Source: Verrucomicrobia bacterium 12-59-8
Lineage (GTDB): Bacteria > Verrucomicrobiota > Verrucomicrobiae > Verrucomicrobiales > Verrucomicrobiaceae
DNA: 6,609 nucleotides
Direction: 5' to 3'
Assembly (NCBI GenBank): GCA_002279765.1
Contig: NCCR01000244.1
Location: forward strand, 1 to 6,609
Part shown: in pieces, positions 5,368-6,609 of the stretch
Layout: every line of letters starts with the position of its first letter
How positions within the stretch are numbered: the first letter of the stretch is position 1
Position numbers and translations under genes: made by a program
The notes under the pieces: generated by a model
Databases searched by the model: none
Told to the model about the DNA's origin: nothing
The model's input: only the letters and a program-made list of their open reading frames with translations

Positions 5368-6036
5368 CTACTTAAACCCTTCTGTCGTTAATCGATCATA
5401 CTCTGGATGCTGCCTCGCCACCTCGAACGTCCCGCGGCCCGCCGTCACGGCGGTTCGAACCAACCTCGGAGTCGTCAAACACCGCCGGCTCTTAGCCGGG
5501 TAACCGTGCGGCCCCCCGTCTCCGGACTTAGCGAGTACCATGTTGTCCCCCACCTGCTTACGGTAATGTAAATCACCGACCACGACACCGACCATCGTAT
5601 ACAACGCCTGATCGGCATACTTTATCTCAACCGCAAACGGCTCACTGTCAAGTGACACCCGGTACTGGTTGTATACGTCAGCCAACTGCACCGCGTCCGC
5701 GTGGGTTACATCCCACCCGCGATCGTCAAACTCACTGAACAGAGCATCCGGGTCTCCCTTGTAAAGTTTGATCATCTCCGCAGCATGCAGACGATTCCGT
5801 AGCGGTATCGTATCGTGAAACAACTGCCGGTACTCCTGGTAACCCTTACCGAGCTCCGCGTCAAACCAGGTCGCATACTTGGCACGTTCCTTGATGTCGG
5901 CATACGGCCGCTTGTTGTACCGCCTCCAGCCGTCACCGTAACTCATCAAGATGTAACCGTTGGATCGATAGCTGAACGACCTGGTCAGCTCGTTAACCCG
6001 AGCCAGCTCGTCCCCGTTCTTACTTAAACTCGCCAT
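5368..6036 (-). CDS. Hypothetical protein, 222 aa
   Basis: Not recognised. An ATG at 6034-6036 and a GTG directly before it (6037-6039) are both possible. ATG is preferred because GGAGG (6044-6048) lies seven bases away, against four for the GTG. The stop of the 163-aa gene (6039-6041) lies between ribosome site and start. The N-terminus is polar with an aromatic, Gly-rich patch (GYILMSYGDGWRRYNKRPY, 27-45), then a long helical stretch (46-95), a mixed middle (DDRGWDVTHADAVQLADVYN, 104-123), a hydrophobic strand (TMVGVVVGDLHY, 147-158) and a basic, Gly-rich end (GDGGPHGYPAKSRRC, 172-186). It is cytosolic by appearance. It sits in the run of four genes and gives no clue to a reaction. Confidence 0.8.
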   Translation of the reverse strand: MASLSKNGDELARVNELTRSFSYRSNGYILMSYGDGWRRYNKRPYADIKERAKYATWFDAELGKGYQEYRQLFHDTIPLRNRLHAAEMIKLYKGDPDALFSEFDDRGWDVTHADAVQLADVYNQYRVSLDSEPFAVEIKYADQALYTMVGVVVGDLHYRKQVGDNMVLAKSGDGGPHGYPAKSRRCLTTPRLVRTAVTAGRGTFEVARQHPEYDRLTTEGFK

Positions 6037-6038
6037 CA

Positions 6039-6530
6039 CTACCCCTCCCGAAGCTGACCCGATCGGATCAACTGATTGTAAACCGACATCACGACGCTGT
6101 AGTAAGCCTCCGCTCGCTGCTGAGCGGTTTTATCCGGTACGCTAAAGCACCAGCTGGTCAGCGGCTCCCGTCTAGGTACCAGCCAGTTAACGAACCAACC
6201 CAACTCCGACTCCCGTATGGTCGGCCGCTTTACCTTCGCCCCGGGCCTGATCAGATCCACCACCGTAACGGAATTCAACTTACTGCACGGGAGATCTTGA
6301 TAAGCCATAACGATTCGGCGAGCCCGTACGTCGAACACCCGCGTGCGCTGCATATCACAAACCCACCAGTTCTCGCCGTTCACCGGGTTGAGCAGTATGT
6401 CGGAAAACCACTCGTCTGCATCCAACGCCTTTACGCGATTCAACGTAGCGTGGTTAGCCCCAACGGTCTGCGCGACATACAAACCGCCCGGCGGAAACTG
6501 CCGACAAAGATCCTCAATTAATACCCGCAT
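6039..6530 (-). CDS. Hypothetical protein, 163 aa, Trp-rich
   Basis: Not recognised. It starts at ATG 6528-6530 with AGGGGG four bases upstream; that site overlaps the stop of the preceding gene. Visible pieces: a helical start (MRVLIEDLCRQF), GGLYVAQTVGANHATLN (15-31), a Trp/Cys segment (NGENWWVCDMQRTRVFDVRA, 51-70), SELGWFVNWLVPRREPLTSW (108-127), and a C-terminal helix (QQRAEAYYSVVMSVYNQLIR, 137-156). The three cysteines are well separated and do not form a metal-binding motif. No membrane segment or signal peptide is convincing. It is the first complete gene of the upstream run. Confidence 0.8.
   Translation of the reverse strand: MRVLIEDLCRQFPPGGLYVAQTVGANHATLNRVKALDADEWFSDILLNPVNGENWWVCDMQRTRVFDVRARRIVMAYQDLPCSKLNSVTVVDLIRPGAKVKRPTIRESELGWFVNWLVPRREPLTSWCFSVPDKTAQQRAEAYYSVVMSVYNQLIRSGQLREG
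6044..6048 (-). promoter_or_regulatory. Ribosome binding site for the 222-aa gene
   Basis: GGAGG within GGGAGGGG on the minus strand, seven bases before ATG 6036. It overlaps the last codons of the 163-aa gene, whose stop follows immediately. Confidence 0.7.
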
Positions 6531-6534
6531 GCTA

Positions 6535-6540
6535 CCCCCT
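6535..6540 (-). promoter_or_regulatory. Ribosome binding site for the 163-aa gene, overlapping a stop codon
   Basis: AGGGGG on the minus strand, four bases before ATG 6530, sharing bases with the TAG stop of the preceding gene. It is G-rich rather than the usual GGAGG and the spacing is short, so initiation probably benefits from ribosomes ending on the upstream gene. Confidence 0.55.
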
Positions 6541-6609
6541 ATTGAAAGTCAATCTCTAGATCTTCCGCGATCTCCACCCGCTCGCCGCAAGTACCTGCAC
6601 GACCCATGC
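6539..6609 (-). CDS. 3' end of a gene cut by the window edge
   Basis: The last 22 codons are visible, ending GRAGTCGERVEIAEDLEIDFQ before a TAG at 6539-6541. A Met codon at 6605-6607 starts this stretch, but with only two more bases in view it is more likely an internal codon. The end is acidic and has a Thr-Cys-Gly sequence; a single Cys is not enough to call a zinc site. The stop overlaps the ribosome site of the next gene, so both belong to one transcript. Confidence 0.6.
   Translation of the reverse strand, partial: MGRAGTCGERVEIAEDLEIDFQ

Overview
The window looks like a piece of a tailed-bacteriophage (or phage-derived) genome. All recognisable genes lie on the minus strand and are packed with 2-8 nt gaps or short overlaps. 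Most products are small proteins I cannot assign to a family, and there are no housekeeping genes, RNA genes, transposases or integrases. Base composition is moderately GC-rich by eye. Nothing in the sequence fixes the host, and 'phage' is an inference from gene architecture rather than from a hallmark structural gene. No stretch of 300 bases lacks a gene; the longest gap is 116 nt (4241-4356).

In the direction of transcription (high to low coordinates) the window opens with the last codons of a gene cut by the edge. An operon-like run of four proteins follows: 163 aa, 222 aa, 206 aa and 141 aa. The first three are unknown. The fourth carries a C-terminal motif resembling DUF3820 / the 'QSregVF' family. 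These genes abut or overlap, so they are probably translated in a coupled way. The 206-aa protein seems to contain an internal duplication.

After a 116-nt non-coding leader comes a 163-aa coiled-coil protein with a low-complexity, acidic, Thr/Val/Pro-rich tail. It has a textbook ribosome binding site, T/A-ending codons unlike its neighbours, and an RNA hairpin just downstream. It looks like its own, possibly strongly expressed, transcription unit.

A second coupled run then follows: a Nudix hydrolase with extended termini, a 280-aa Pro/Gln-rich, largely disordered protein with DPxTGxP repeats, a 79-aa protein, a 97-aa protein that starts with TTG and has an acidic tail, and a AAA+ ATPase of about 537 aa. 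The start of one more gene is cut by the left edge. The ATPase has an unassigned N-terminal region, a clear P-loop, sensor 1 and sensor 2, and a Walker B in which Asp replaces the usual catalytic Glu. The only firm biochemical assignments are the Nudix enzyme and the AAA+ ATPase. The main points for a second look are the hairpin-bounded coiled-coil gene, the short peptide motif repeated at both ends of the Nudix protein, the Walker B substitution, and the region where acidic and basic frames overlap.
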